Positions 14,142 to 20,168 of a DNA stretch of 34,310 nucleotides are shown one piece after another; position 1 is the stretch's first letter; each line of letters opens with the position of its first letter. The stretch covers positions 1 to 34,310 of the IMG/VR virus record IMGVR_UViG_3300007734_000607; one strand, given 5' to 3'. Source of the DNA: a virus. The notes beneath the pieces were generated by a model, which worked only from the letters and a program-made list of their open reading frames with translations, was not told the DNA's origin and ran no database searches. The position numbers and the translations under genes were made by a program.

Positions 14142-14404
14142 ATTAGCGCCTCTGTCTGGGCTAATAAATCTTCTTCTGTAACCCCATACTTTTGAGCAAA
14201 CGCCTTTTTGCCCAATCCGTGTACCCCATCATTGCCCACATGATGAGTCGGGCATAACGGTATAACCGGCGAATTTTCACGCTTCATTCCTAACCGTCTA
14301 ATGTGATGGATGTGGGCCGGCGTTTCCCCGTATCCCAAGTGCCTGCAAAGTGAACATCCAAGGTTAGCCAGTTTCTCAAAGTGTTTACGCTGCGCTTTGG
14401 TCAA
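14138..14404 (-). CDS. RecA-dependent (Ref-like) HNH nuclease
   Basis: 88 residues from a TTG at 14404 with AGAGG six bases upstream; the frame is open back to an ATG at 14515, but that would lie over the small gene at 14385-14558. A zinc pair near the N-terminus (LGCSLCRHLG) is followed by the His-rich core (PAHIHHIRRLGMKRENSPVI then PLCPTHHVGNDGVHGLGKKA). This matches the RecA-dependent nuclease family of phage P1 Ref. Such enzymes cut DNA at RecA-made displacement loops. It is coupled to the VRR-NUC gene. Confidence 0.82.
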   Translation of the reverse strand: MTKAQRKHFEKLANLGCSLCRHLGYGETPAHIHHIRRLGMKRENSPVIPLCPTHHVGNDGVHGLGKKAFAQKYGVTEEDLLAQTEALI

Positions 14405-14558
14405 CTTGAGCCTCTGTCCATTCTTGAAGATCAACGACAACAATTTGCATATCAACCGCTGCGTCAGCTGCTGCGTCGAATTTACCCTGCAAGACAAGTT
14501 TGCGGTAATGGGCAATCAACACGGCAATTTTAATCAGGCTTTCAGAATAGTCGATCAC
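14385..14558 (-). CDS. Small conserved helical phage protein (GTG start)
   Basis: A 57-residue gene starting at a GTG (14558) that shares one base with the upstream stop (TAGTG). The sequence starts with DYSESLIKIAVLIAHYRKLV and continues FDAAADAAVDMQIVVVDLQE, then WTEAQVDQSAA: amphipathic helices in a pattern I recognise from small hypothetical proteins of other phages. Its end overlaps the Ref-like nuclease start by 20 bases. The function is unknown. Confidence 0.75.
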   Translation of the reverse strand: MIDYSESLIKIAVLIAHYRKLVLQGKFDAAADAAVDMQIVVVDLQEWTEAQVDQSAA

Positions 14559-14887
14559 TATTTAGTTACCTTCTCTATTTGTGTTGCATGATATTTTTCA
14601 ACTTTCCATGCGTCAAACCTAAGTTGTGCGCTGGTTAGCCGCCACTTTAACAACTCGGCTTTTTCAGTTGCTGCCCCAATTGCATTGCAAAGGTTTTGGT
14701 AATCAGGATGAGCATATGCTTCTCTCTCTTGGGCAGCTGCTGTGGTTTCGCCAGACTTCTTCATCAGGATAGCCTTTAGGCTTGATTTGTACGCTTCTAG
14801 ATGCGCCAGTTCTCCCTTAGCCTTAGCGTAATGAGGTGCGTTGTCCCAAATGTACTCTATAGCAGGATGGGGTGAGTAGTCACTCAT
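14558..14887 (-). CDS. Conserved phage helical protein
   Basis: 109 residues, strongly helical and charged. The middle (LEAYKSSLKAILMKKSGETT, AAAQEREAYAHPDYQNL) and the C-terminal helix (LKWRLTSAQLRFDAWKVEKY) match a conserved phage family of unknown function found near recombination and replication genes. Its ATG overlaps the stop of the methyltransferase-locus ORF (ATGA at 14887-14884). There are no Cys and no enzyme motif. An accessory role in DNA metabolism is inferred from neighbours. Confidence 0.78.
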   Translation of the reverse strand: MSDYSPHPAIEYIWDNAPHYAKAKGELAHLEAYKSSLKAILMKKSGETTAAAQEREAYAHPDYQNLCNAIGAATEKAELLKWRLTSAQLRFDAWKVEKYHATQIEKVTK

Positions 14888-15990
14888 TTAAGCAGCTCCC
14901 ATGCAGTTGCTGCACATAAAGGGACTTGTCCATTTCCAATGGCCTTAAGTCTGTCCACCCTGGCCATTATGTTTTTGTCTGTTCTTGGGACAATCTTCGT
15001 TTCATCCATGCCAATTTGTTTCCGCATTTCCGACTGCACGTTTTCTGTCTGGCTCTTACATAAGTAAATGTCGTTGCACAATAAAGGCAAATCCGATCCT
15101 TTGTGTGATCCTTCCATCTCTCGTTGGCGTGTAGTGTTCCGTGGCATTTGTGGCACAGCGTTGCAATGTTGCTGCTTTGATTGTTTGTTGGGTTGTTGTC
15201 CAAATGATGCCTGTGAAGGGTCGTTGTCCCACCACATCTCTCGCAACTGTTCAGATTTTTGTAAAGTCTTTGTGCTTGTTTCCTTCCAGCGTTGATACTC
15301 TTTTGGGTCAATAGCATTTAAACTACTCCATGTGATAGGCCAATTCATAAGCCATTCTACCCAATTTGGATTCAAATATCCACCATTTACTTGAGCCGAT
15401 ATGACTTCCCCTAAATTGCTTTTCCAATAGTTGTCTTTGGAATTGTTGTGTCGATACAATGCGTGTCTGCTGTCTTGTGCTTTCGGAGTTGGAAATGTTT
15501 TGTTTTTTGGCCCTAATCCAAATCCTCTCTCTGAGATGGTTTGCACCAACGTCGGCAGCTGATACAACGCCCCATTTTGCATCAAACCCCATTTTGGAAA
15601 GGTCTGCAAGGACAACTCCAAGTCCTCTAGAAGTGAGGATTGGGCTGTTTTCCACAAAGACGTATTGAGGTCTAACCTCGCCAATGATCCTTGCCATGTG
15701 TTTCCACATTGAGGATTTGTTTCCTTCAATTCCTGCGCCTTTTCCGGCTGCGCTGATGTCTTGGCATGGAAATCCGCCAGATACAACGTCAACAATTCCT
15801 TGCCACGGGCGTCCGTCAAAGGTTTGAACGTCATCCCAAATCGGGAAAGGCGGGAGAATTTTGTCATTTTGTCTGGCGCACAATACGCTTGCTGGGTATT
15901 GTTCCCACTCAACGGCGCAGACGGTTCGCCATCCAAGCAGATGTCCGCCAAGTATTCCTCCACCAGCGCCTGCGAAAAGAGCCAACTCAT
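14884..15990 (-). CDS. Long ORF overlapping the methyltransferase and HNH genes, ending in methyltransferase motif IX-X
   Basis: 368 codons. The ATG (15990) overlaps the upstream stop (ATGA) and lies four bases after the GTG of the methyltransferase ORF, in another frame. The first part begins SWLFSQALVEEYLADICLDG and includes SRFGMTFKPLTDARGKELL, SLWKTAQSSLLEDLE and, near the middle, LNPNWVEWLMNWPITWSSL. I remember similar overlapping ORFs annotated in other phages, with a tail like WTDLxPLxxDKFQQW, which this one fits in register (WSSLNAIDPKEYQRW). The ORF stays open through the HNH cassette and ends RVDRLKAIGNGQVPLCAATA, the methyltransferase C-terminal motif. Whether it makes a protein is uncertain. 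Confidence 0.5.
   Translation of the reverse strand: MSWLFSQALVEEYLADICLDGEPSAPLSGNNTQQAYCAPDKMTKFSRLSRFGMTFKPLTDARGKELLTLYLADFHAKTSAQPEKAQELKETNPQCGNTWQGSLARLDLNTSLWKTAQSSLLEDLELSLQTFPKWGLMQNGALYQLPTLVQTISERGFGLGPKNKTFPTPKAQDSRHALYRHNNSKDNYWKSNLGEVISAQVNGGYLNPNWVEWLMNWPITWSSLNAIDPKEYQRWKETSTKTLQKSEQLREMWWDNDPSQASFGQQPNKQSKQQHCNAVPQMPRNTTRQREMEGSHKGSDLPLLCNDIYLCKSQTENVQSEMRKQIGMDETKIVPRTDKNIMARVDRLKAIGNGQVPLCAATAWELLK
14959..15331 (-). mobile_element. HNH endonuclease cassette splitting the methyltransferase
   Basis: The 373-base segment lies between the end of the catalytic ORF (about 15331) and the intact motif encoding VDRLKAIGN (14958-14932). It is almost filled by the HNH gene. The bases at 15305-15331 look like a decayed copy of 14932-14958: about half agree codon by codon, more if one gap is allowed. 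Removing 373 bases would rejoin the catalytic frame to RVDRLKAIGNGQVP and give a methyltransferase of about 245 residues, normal for phages. There is little room for an intron core besides the ORF. Confidence 0.5.
14967..15317 (-). CDS. HNH endonuclease in the methyltransferase locus
   Basis: 116 residues in the third - strand frame, different from both methyltransferase-locus ORFs. Motifs are a zinc pair C25-x2-C28, the HNH core TLHRHHLDNNPTNNQSSNIA (33-52), LCHKCHGTLH (54-63) with C55-x2-C58, and a second zinc finger C77-x2-C80 with C94-x3-C98. Basic residues follow. GGAG lies eight bases before the ATG at 15317, and the TAG of the methyltransferase ORF falls between that GGAG and the ATG. 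It probably acts as a site-specific mobile endonuclease; the conserved methyltransferase motif next to it would be the natural target. Confidence 0.85.
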   Translation of the reverse strand: MLLTQKSINAGRKQAQRLYKNLNSCERCGGTTTLHRHHLDNNPTNNQSSNIATLCHKCHGTLHANERWKDHTKDRICLYCATTFTYVRARQKTCSRKCGNKLAWMKRRLSQEQTKT

Positions 15991-15994
15991 TCAC
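15323..15994 (-). CDS. DNA (cytosine-5) methyltransferase, catalytic part (interrupted)
   Basis: 223 residues from a GTG at 15994. The motifs are I LFAGAGGGILGG (6-17), II AVEWEQYPAS (27-36), III PIWDDV (51-56), IV VVSGGFPCQDIS (70-81) with catalytic Cys77, VI VFVENSP (112-118) and VIII ANHLRERIWI (151-160). The end (SKWWIFESKLGRMAYELAYH) is the usual stretch just before the final motif, but a TAG at 15325-15323 stops the frame there. The final motif is present downstream of an HNH gene in another frame. The enzyme would protect phage DNA from restriction. As read, it lacks motifs IX-X and may be inactive unless completed in trans, by frameshifting or by excision. Confidence 0.88.
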   Translation of the reverse strand: MNELALFAGAGGGILGGHLLGWRTVCAVEWEQYPASVLCARQNDKILPPFPIWDDVQTFDGRPWQGIVDVVSGGFPCQDISAAGKGAGIEGNKSSMWKHMARIIGEVRPQYVFVENSPILTSRGLGVVLADLSKMGFDAKWGVVSAADVGANHLRERIWIRAKKQNISNSESTRQQTRIVSTQQFQRQLLEKQFRGSHIGSSKWWIFESKLGRMAYELAYHME

Positions 15995-16625
15995 TTAGTC
16001 CCCTTTCGTTAATATCGTAAAACCAATCGTCACCAGCTGACCATTTGCGTGACCCGTCAACAGTCCAAATGTGCCGTAATGCCTGAAAGTCTGGAAAGTC
16101 CGTCTTAGCCGGTATCAACGACTGATCGTACCAAAGGCATCGGTTATTAGGCTGCGCTGCAAACTGACCATTATCTAACCGGATAAAGTTAAATGATTTG
16201 TGTTCCTCTGCTTGCTCTGTAAACCCTGTGTCAAGTTCTTGCCCCTCTGCACAAAAATCCACGGTAAACAGGTATTTGCCAAAATGCCAAATTTTATCTT
16301 TACCTAAGAATTTAACGCCAAGATTACGCAAGCCGATCTTTTCATGGACTGTGAACCTGTAACCCATGCAATCCCATAACTGCAATATGTCGTAATCCAA
16401 ATCCCCATGCTTAGTATTCCAAACGTAAGCCTGAATTGGCAACTTGTCGTAAAGTGCGCCGTATCGTGGCAGCAAGCTCTCAATGCGGAACACTTGCCCA
16501 CGTATTGCCTTAATGCTTACCCAAATGCAAGGTTCAAGCTCTTTATGGCCTTTCTCAAAGTTGTACAAATACTCACGCCGTACAAAGCATTTAATTGGCG
16601 GTAGGTTTCCAATGATGTAGCTCAT
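15987..16625 (-). CDS. Conserved hypothetical phage protein
   Basis: 212 residues from the ATG at 16625, which overlaps the previous stop (ATGA); an earlier ATG at 16658 would extend into that gene. The sequence has LPPIKCFVRREYLYNFEKGH near the N-terminus, CIWVSIKAIRGQVFRIESLL, LPRYGALYDKLPIQAYVW, LQLWDCMGYRFTV and KFLGKDKIWHFGKYLFTVDF. I recognise this conserved pattern from other phages as an uncharacterised protein of the early or middle region. It is rich in aromatic residues, with no catalytic motif I can name. Its stop is shared with the ATG of the long ORF of the methyltransferase locus. Confidence 0.82.
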   Translation of the reverse strand: MSYIIGNLPPIKCFVRREYLYNFEKGHKELEPCIWVSIKAIRGQVFRIESLLPRYGALYDKLPIQAYVWNTKHGDLDYDILQLWDCMGYRFTVHEKIGLRNLGVKFLGKDKIWHFGKYLFTVDFCAEGQELDTGFTEQAEEHKSFNFIRLDNGQFAAQPNNRCLWYDQSLIPAKTDFPDFQALRHIWTVDGSRKWSAGDDWFYDINERGLSE

Positions 16626-16918
16626 ATTAAATCCATCTGCTTTGGCATAACCTTCCATTCCCGTTCGGCCCGACCAGACTTGCTTTGCACATTGCGACCA
16701 GTCAGCAGGATTTCGTGGTTGCGTTCTAGTTCACTAAGCCGCCTAGCAACTTGGTTGCCATCGAGTCCCGTAATCGTGGCTATACCGTCTTTCCCTTGCG
16801 CGCCATACTTGCATAAGGCTGCAATGATTATCGTGGCGTGTTGAGCCGCTAAAACCTTTGCAGAGTCGGCAGCAGCCCAACTGGTTAACGGATCGGTGTT
16901 GCGAGCGACTTGGTTCAT
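16622..16918 (-). CDS. Winged-helix DNA-binding-like protein
   Basis: 98 residues. The region AALCKYGAQGKDGIATITGL then DGNQVARRLSELERNHEILL is a helix-turn-helix with a following wing (TGRNVQSKSGRAEREWKV), typical of small winged-helix proteins. The N-terminus MNQVARNTDPLTSWAAADSA matches the truncated mini-gene at 17157-17246. It overlaps both neighbours (ATGA). It could regulate the middle operon; this is inference. Similar wHTH proteins are common in phages of Burkholderiales. Confidence 0.78.
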   Translation of the reverse strand: MNQVARNTDPLTSWAAADSAKVLAAQHATIIIAALCKYGAQGKDGIATITGLDGNQVARRLSELERNHEILLTGRNVQSKSGRAEREWKVMPKQMDLI

Positions 16919-17163
16919 GTGTTTTTGTCCTTTAGCGCATAGTTGAGAAAGTCGCAGAGGTGTTTGGCTGACTCTAAGTCAAAAGTTTGTGAGAAGTATT
17001 GCCTTTCTTCTTCTGGCTGTACTCCCATTCGAAATCCTGTGACAAGCAGCCCTTCGAACTCATCGCTAGAACCAGTAATATCAATTCGAAACTCTATGTA
17101 TGAGTTTGCATTTGGCTCGCATTGGCGACATTGGAATAAACTAATTTCAGCCTGACTCAGCAT
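16915..17163 (-). CDS. Small hypothetical protein
   Basis: 82 residues from the ATG at 17163, chosen because AAAGGAG lies upstream; the longer frame from 17208 overlaps the mini-gene. The protein has MLSQAEISLFQCRQCEPNAN at the N-terminus with a Cys-x2-Cys pair, then mixed beta sequence (YIEFRIDITGSSDEFEGLLV) and ends ESAKHLCDFLNYALKDKNT. No family is recognised. The overlap with the winged-helix gene (ATGA) supports it. Confidence 0.65.
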   Translation of the reverse strand: MLSQAEISLFQCRQCEPNANSYIEFRIDITGSSDEFEGLLVTGFRMGVQPEEERQYFSQTFDLESAKHLCDFLNYALKDKNT

Positions 17164-17246
17164 CCGTTCAACTCCTTTAGTCTTTTTTGAACAACATTTG
17201 TTGCCCAAGTAGTGATGGGGTCGGTGTTACGAGCAACTTGGTTCAT
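17157..17246 (-). pseudogene. Truncated copy of the winged-helix gene start (29 aa)
   Basis: A 29-codon ORF whose first residues MNQVARNTDPITTWA closely match the N-terminus of the gene at 16918 (MNQVARNTDPLTSWAAADS), then diverge and stop at TGA 17159-17157. The DNA around both starts is nearly the same (TCGGTGTT-CGAGC-ACTTGGTTCAT read on the + strand). Its ATG overlaps the previous stop (ATGA). It is best read as a remnant of a partial duplication, though it may still be translated and help re-initiation at 17163. Confidence 0.65.
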
Positions 17247-17548
17247 TTGACGCCCCTCGCTTTGTCCATTGCGTCTTGCGCCTGACATTGCCAAGCATAC
17301 AACTCGTCATCCGTTGTACCCAGACTTTGCGGCAAATCGACTAAAGCCGCATACAGGTACGGTGCTGCCTCAATCAACTGGCGCACCTGTTTGGCCTCAA
17401 ACTCGGTGTTTACGGTCACGCTCACCCGATATTTTTTATTCCACCTGATTGCGCCAATGGAAACCTTGCCTGGCGCTTGTTCGTAGATTTGCAAACTAGT
17501 GTCGGCAAACGCTTTTAAATAGTGTTTAAAATATTTGCAATCATTCAT
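17243..17548 (-). CDS. Hypothetical phage protein
   Basis: 101 residues. It contains FKHYLKAFADTSLQIYEQAP, a beta segment (GKVSIGAIRWNKKYRVSVTV) and helices (KQVRQLIEAAPYLYAALVDL). No family or catalytic motif is recognised. It sits in the run of small coupled genes between 18.2 and 16.6 kb and overlaps genes on both sides by a few bases, so it is very likely translated. The function is unknown. Confidence 0.65.
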   Translation of the reverse strand: MNDCKYFKHYLKAFADTSLQIYEQAPGKVSIGAIRWNKKYRVSVTVNTEFEAKQVRQLIEAAPYLYAALVDLPQSLGTTDDELYAWQCQAQDAMDKARGVK

Positions 17549-17759
17549 TGTTTTCCGCCATTAAAAATATACTTAAATCAATATAAGGTTCAGTTAATGC
17601 TGCTCTTACCACTTCCAAACATTCATCAATTATTTTGTCGTGGACACCTGGCGATGCTTTCTTTATTTGCATCAAAACTTGTTGGGCATCATTTAACGCT
17701 TCAATGTCAACGCTCAATGTGTTAATTGTGGATCTTATTGCATGGTTGTAATCGTTCAT
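17541..17759 (-). CDS. Small helical hypothetical protein
   Basis: 72 residues from the ATG at 17759 (MNDYNHAIRSTINTLSVDIE), which overlaps the stop of the membrane protein gene (ATGA); an in-frame earlier ATG at 17828 would lie over that gene. The protein is predicted to be helical (LNDAQQVLMQIKKA, IIDECLEVVRAAL). No domain is recognised. It overlaps the next gene by eight bases. Confidence 0.65.
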   Translation of the reverse strand: MNDYNHAIRSTINTLSVDIEALNDAQQVLMQIKKASPGVHDKIIDECLEVVRAALTEPYIDLSIFLMAENNE

Positions 17760-17953
17760 ACCATCAGCACCCAAAGTAACGGAATGTAACCAAACACCAT
17801 TGCTAAAAACAATGCGCCGCCGATCCAAGCAATGACAGGTATTTGCTCATCAGCAGAGGTGTAACGTGTCTGGTAACGCATCGTGCGATCCGTTCGACCC
17901 GTCCAGTTGGAATCGCCAAGGTCGGTCATAAAAGGCCAGTTACGTTTATTCAT
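17756..17953 (-). CDS. Small membrane protein
   Basis: 65 residues from the ATG at 17953. The N-terminal 37 residues are polar (MNKRNWPFMTDLGDSNW), and the last 28 are a long hydrophobic segment (IPVIAWIGGALFLAMVFGYI then PLLWVLMV), so it is a single- or hairpin-spanning inner membrane protein. A longer reading from 17995 is possible, but the shorter start lies directly at the upstream stop. No family is recognised. It might alter the host membrane or exclude other phages; this is speculation. Confidence 0.65.
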   Translation of the reverse strand: MNKRNWPFMTDLGDSNWTGRTDRTMRYQTRYTSADEQIPVIAWIGGALFLAMVFGYIPLLWVLMV

Positions 17954-18203
17954 AATCTTCCTCGTTGCAAGTGACGGTTTCGATGTGGTTGTCACTTATG
18001 TAATGCGTGTACATCGGCACGGCGCACATAAGAACGTCATCACGGTCAATCTTGATGTACGCCTCGCCTGTTCTGTCTATTTTTACGCCATCGGCAAATT
18101 GATCCATAATTTCTGCAATCTTTTTGTCTGACAACTCATGGCTAAGATCCCGCATAAGCTGGCGCTTGCCTTCGTCTGTTAATTGTGTGTATGAGTATTT
18201 CAT
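17946..18203 (-). CDS. Hypothetical protein, first gene of the middle leftward unit
   Basis: 85 residues, acidic and helical at the start (YTQLTDEGKRQLMRDLSHEL, KKIAEIMDQFADGVKIDRTG), then mixed (YIKIDRDDVLMCAVPMY). AAAGG lies seven to eight bases before the ATG. Its leader (18201-18266) is a near-copy of the leader of the ERF gene at 20731, so both units may be switched on together. No family is recognised. Confidence 0.68.
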   Translation of the reverse strand: MKYSYTQLTDEGKRQLMRDLSHELSDKKIAEIMDQFADGVKIDRTGEAYIKIDRDDVLMCAVPMYTHYISDNHIETVTCNEEDYE

Positions 18204-18266
18204 TTATGTACCTTTTGTCGTGGTTGATGGCTAATTGCCATGACTAATATTAAGCTATCTAAACAG
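18201..18266 (-). repeat. Leader repeat, copy 1
   Basis: This 66-base leader matches 20729-20794 at both ends. Read on the + strand, both contain CATTTATGTACCTTTT at the gene start and GCCATGACTAATATTAAG further out, followed by a similar CTATCTAAACAG / CAATCTAAATACAG. The middle differs. The shared parts are the ribosome-binding site with start codon and a TAATAT -10 element. Confidence 0.8.
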
Positions 18267-18275
18267 TAAAATCAT
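18247..18275 (-). promoter_or_regulatory. Likely promoter of the middle leftward unit
   Basis: On the - strand a TAATAT -10 (18252-18247) sits in the conserved leader block. The matching -35 position (18275-18270, ATGATT) is weak at 17 bases spacing. Because the -10 and flanks are kept and the -35 is not, this copy may need an activator or be weaker than the one at 20801. Confidence 0.45.
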
Positions 18276-18321
18276 AGGTGTTTACCCTAGTTTTTGTAAT
18301 TATTTTTAATTTATTTGGATT

Positions 18322-18351
18322 TTTACAACAAAACGCCCCAATTAAGGGGCG
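18322..18351 (-). terminator. Rho-independent terminator after the recombination operon
   Basis: On the - strand CGCCCC, loop TTAATT, GGGGCG (18351-18334) forms a perfect six-pair GC stem followed by TTTTGTTGT. It lies 38 bases after the exonuclease stop, separating the ERF-SSB-exonuclease unit from the middle unit. The U run is imperfect, so read-through is possible. The rest of 18204-18388 is AT-rich leader DNA. Confidence 0.8.
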
Positions 18352-18388
18352 GTCGATGGAACAAGGAGTGAACAACACCGACAATTTA

Positions 18389-19123
18389 TTATAGGTTGTT
18401 TTTACGCTTGTAGAACGCTAGAAGATATTGAAAGCAATCCCACGCAGAGGCTAGATCATCCTCTGAATGTTCAATCAGTTTCACATCACCTTCGGCAGTA
18501 AAAAACACGTTAGCGCACCTAGCTGTCGGTTTGCCAAGACCGACACGGTAAGCCGCCAGTTGCATCAGCTGCTCGTGATACGGCACAACCTTGTCGAGCT
18601 TGTCCTTAGACTTAAAGTCAATCACAATGTTTTCAGCAATCAAATCGACCTTGCCGCCGAACCCTTCGTATGCAAACGAGCGTTCTGCCTCCCAAGTCTG
18701 GTCATGTCCAAAGTGGATCTTGATCGACGCATCAACTTGGTCAACGTAAAACGGGTAATCATCGTGTTCGCCACGGTAGAAACGCTCTAAGACACCGTGC
18801 ATTTGTGTGCCTCGATCCATAGCGTCACGGCCTGTAGACTTAGAATCTGAAATTACTCGCTCTAGCCAGTTTTCCTCCGTTTCGCCAGCAATGCGTGGCA
18901 ACGTCAACGCAGCCAGTAAGACTTGTTGTTGCAGCCAAGTGTTAAGCCCAGGCTTATCAACCAATCCCAACACGGTGGTAACTGACGGAACAAGGTTTAA
19001 TTCCCTAGCGTCACGCAAATTGGTATTGCGTTCTTTACCGTTTTTGCCAATGATCCGATAAGCTGGTGACCCGTCTTGAGCATACCAATGGCTACTTTCT
19101 GTATCTACCGATTTAATAATCAT
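18389..19123 (-). CDS. PD-(D/E)XK exonuclease (RecB/Cas4-like)
   Basis: 244 residues. It has VPSVTTVLGLVDKPGLNTWL (45-64), a His in GTQMHGVLERFYRG (105-118), the catalytic core FGGKVDLIAENIVIDFKSKD (155-174; Asp160, Asp169, Lys171) and YHEQLMQLAAYRVGLG (182-197) with the conserved Gln/Tyr. This is the PDDEXK_1 family, which phages use with an annealing protein for recombination, like lambda Exo with Beta. Its partners ERF and SSB lie upstream on the same message. Its ATG overlaps the previous stop (ATGA), and a terminator follows. Confidence 0.88.
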   Translation of the reverse strand: MIIKSVDTESSHWYAQDGSPAYRIIGKNGKERNTNLRDARELNLVPSVTTVLGLVDKPGLNTWLQQQVLLAALTLPRIAGETEENWLERVISDSKSTGRDAMDRGTQMHGVLERFYRGEHDDYPFYVDQVDASIKIHFGHDQTWEAERSFAYEGFGGKVDLIAENIVIDFKSKDKLDKVVPYHEQLMQLAAYRVGLGKPTARCANVFFTAEGDVKLIEHSEDDLASAWDCFQYLLAFYKRKNNL

Positions 19124-19260
19124 TTTTGCACCTTTGCTAGTTGTTTAAGCATCTCAATTGCATCCTGTAGGTCTTGCATGGCCCTAGCGTCTAAGACCAT
19201 GCCTTCGTACCATTGCTGCAATCGCCAAGAAATAAGTATTGCTTCTTCGGACTGACTCAT
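19120..19260 (-). CDS. Small helical hypothetical protein (46 aa)
   Basis: 46 residues from the ATG at 19260, which overlaps the HNH stop (ATGA). The sequence begins MSQSEEAILISWRLQQWYEG and continues with a helix (DLQDAIEMLKQLAKVQK). Its stop overlaps the exonuclease start (ATGA). The tight coupling on both sides supports translation. No family is recognised; a partner of the exonuclease is possible. Confidence 0.68.
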   Translation of the reverse strand: MSQSEEAILISWRLQQWYEGMVLDARAMQDLQDAIEMLKQLAKVQK

Positions 19261-19688
19261 GCTATTGCCAATTCTTTGTGGCGTTGTTTGTGGCATGGTT
19301 GGCAAAGCCACATAACATCCAACGGTTTGTTGTAATCTTCATGGTGTGCAAGGCTTTTAATTTCGCCGCAACGTACACACGGCATTGGGTCAAGATTGCC
19401 GTTTTTAATTGCCCTAGCAACTGCGTTGTGACATTGTGTTCTGCGTTTGTCTGCAACCCGCCACTCTTGATTGACCCGCAATGCCAACTTAATCCTGTCT
19501 GGCAATTTTGCTCTGCGTTTGTCATATTCTCTAACCTTTTCAATGTTTTTTAACCTATGCTCAAGTGCATCTTTTTTGTTGCACTCTTTGCATTTGTTTA
19601 AATGACCGTCAGCCATTGCGGTGTGTTTGTAAAACTCATTTAACAGCTTGACGGTCTTGCATTTAAAACACGTTTTAGAACGAATCAT
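19257..19688 (-). CDS. HNH endonuclease (free-standing)
   Basis: 143 residues from the ATG at 19688, chosen because AAAGGAG lies six bases upstream; an earlier ATG (19718) lacks this. It has a N-terminal zinc knuckle (KTCFKCKTVKLLNEFYKH, then LNKCKECNKKD) and the C-terminal core MPCVRCGEIKSLAHHEDYNK then WLCQPCHKQRHKE. This two-finger HNH type is common in phages, often inserted between DNA metabolism genes. It lies between SSB and the 46-residue gene. It may be a mobile nuclease or have a packaging/recombination role. Confidence 0.87.
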   Translation of the reverse strand: MIRSKTCFKCKTVKLLNEFYKHTAMADGHLNKCKECNKKDALEHRLKNIEKVREYDKRRAKLPDRIKLALRVNQEWRVADKRRTQCHNAVARAIKNGNLDPMPCVRCGEIKSLAHHEDYNKPLDVMWLCQPCHKQRHKELAIA

Positions 19689-19730
19689 GTTGCACTCCTT
19701 TGCGTGGAATACAACCATTATAGACCCGTT

Positions 19731-20168
19731 CTAATTAAAAGGTACATCGTCAATCATTTCATCAACAGGCACAACAACCCCTTCTTTGATCTGCCGATAC
19801 GCATCAGATTTAGGTTTCGCAGGCGCAGCTGGCGGTGCATCTTCAGCAGGCCGACCACCAAGCATTTGCATTTGGTCAGCAACCACCTCAGTTGTGTATT
19901 GGTCAACGCCATCTTTGTTCTGCCACTTACGGGTAGTCATACGACCCGCTACAAAGACCTGTGAGCCTTTCTTTAAGTAGTCGGCACATATTCCTGCCAA
20001 CTTGCCAAAAGTCGTGATCCTGACCCATTCTGTCGTTTCCTTGGTTGCGGTCTTGTAACCCACCGCAATAGAAAAATTACAGATTGCGTTACTGTCAGCG
20101 GTGTATCGGGATTCAGGGTCTTTGCCCAGACGCCCAATAAACTCACACCTATTAAGATCGTTTGCCAT
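19731..20168 (-). CDS. ssb: Single-stranded DNA-binding protein
   Basis: 145 residues from the ATG at 20168 (MANDLNRCEFIGRLGKDPES), which overlaps the ERF stop (TAATG); the frame is open further upstream but only inside the ERF gene. The OB-fold shows in FSIAVGYKTATKETTEWVRI, TTFGKLAGICADYLKKGSQV and FVAGRMTTRKWQNKDG. A Pro/Ala-rich linker follows, and the acidic tail ends DDVPFN, close to the usual DDDIPF but with one extra residue. It protects single strands during replication and works with ERF in annealing. Confidence 0.94.
   Translation of the reverse strand: MANDLNRCEFIGRLGKDPESRYTADSNAICNFSIAVGYKTATKETTEWVRITTFGKLAGICADYLKKGSQVFVAGRMTTRKWQNKDGVDQYTTEVVADQMQMLGGRPAEDAPPAAPAKPKSDAYRQIKEGVVVPVDEMIDDVPFN

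Noticed and set aside
14884-15331. Group I intron in the methyltransferase
   Set aside because: The 373-base insert is almost filled by the 351-base HNH ORF; I could not see intron core elements, and little space is left for them.
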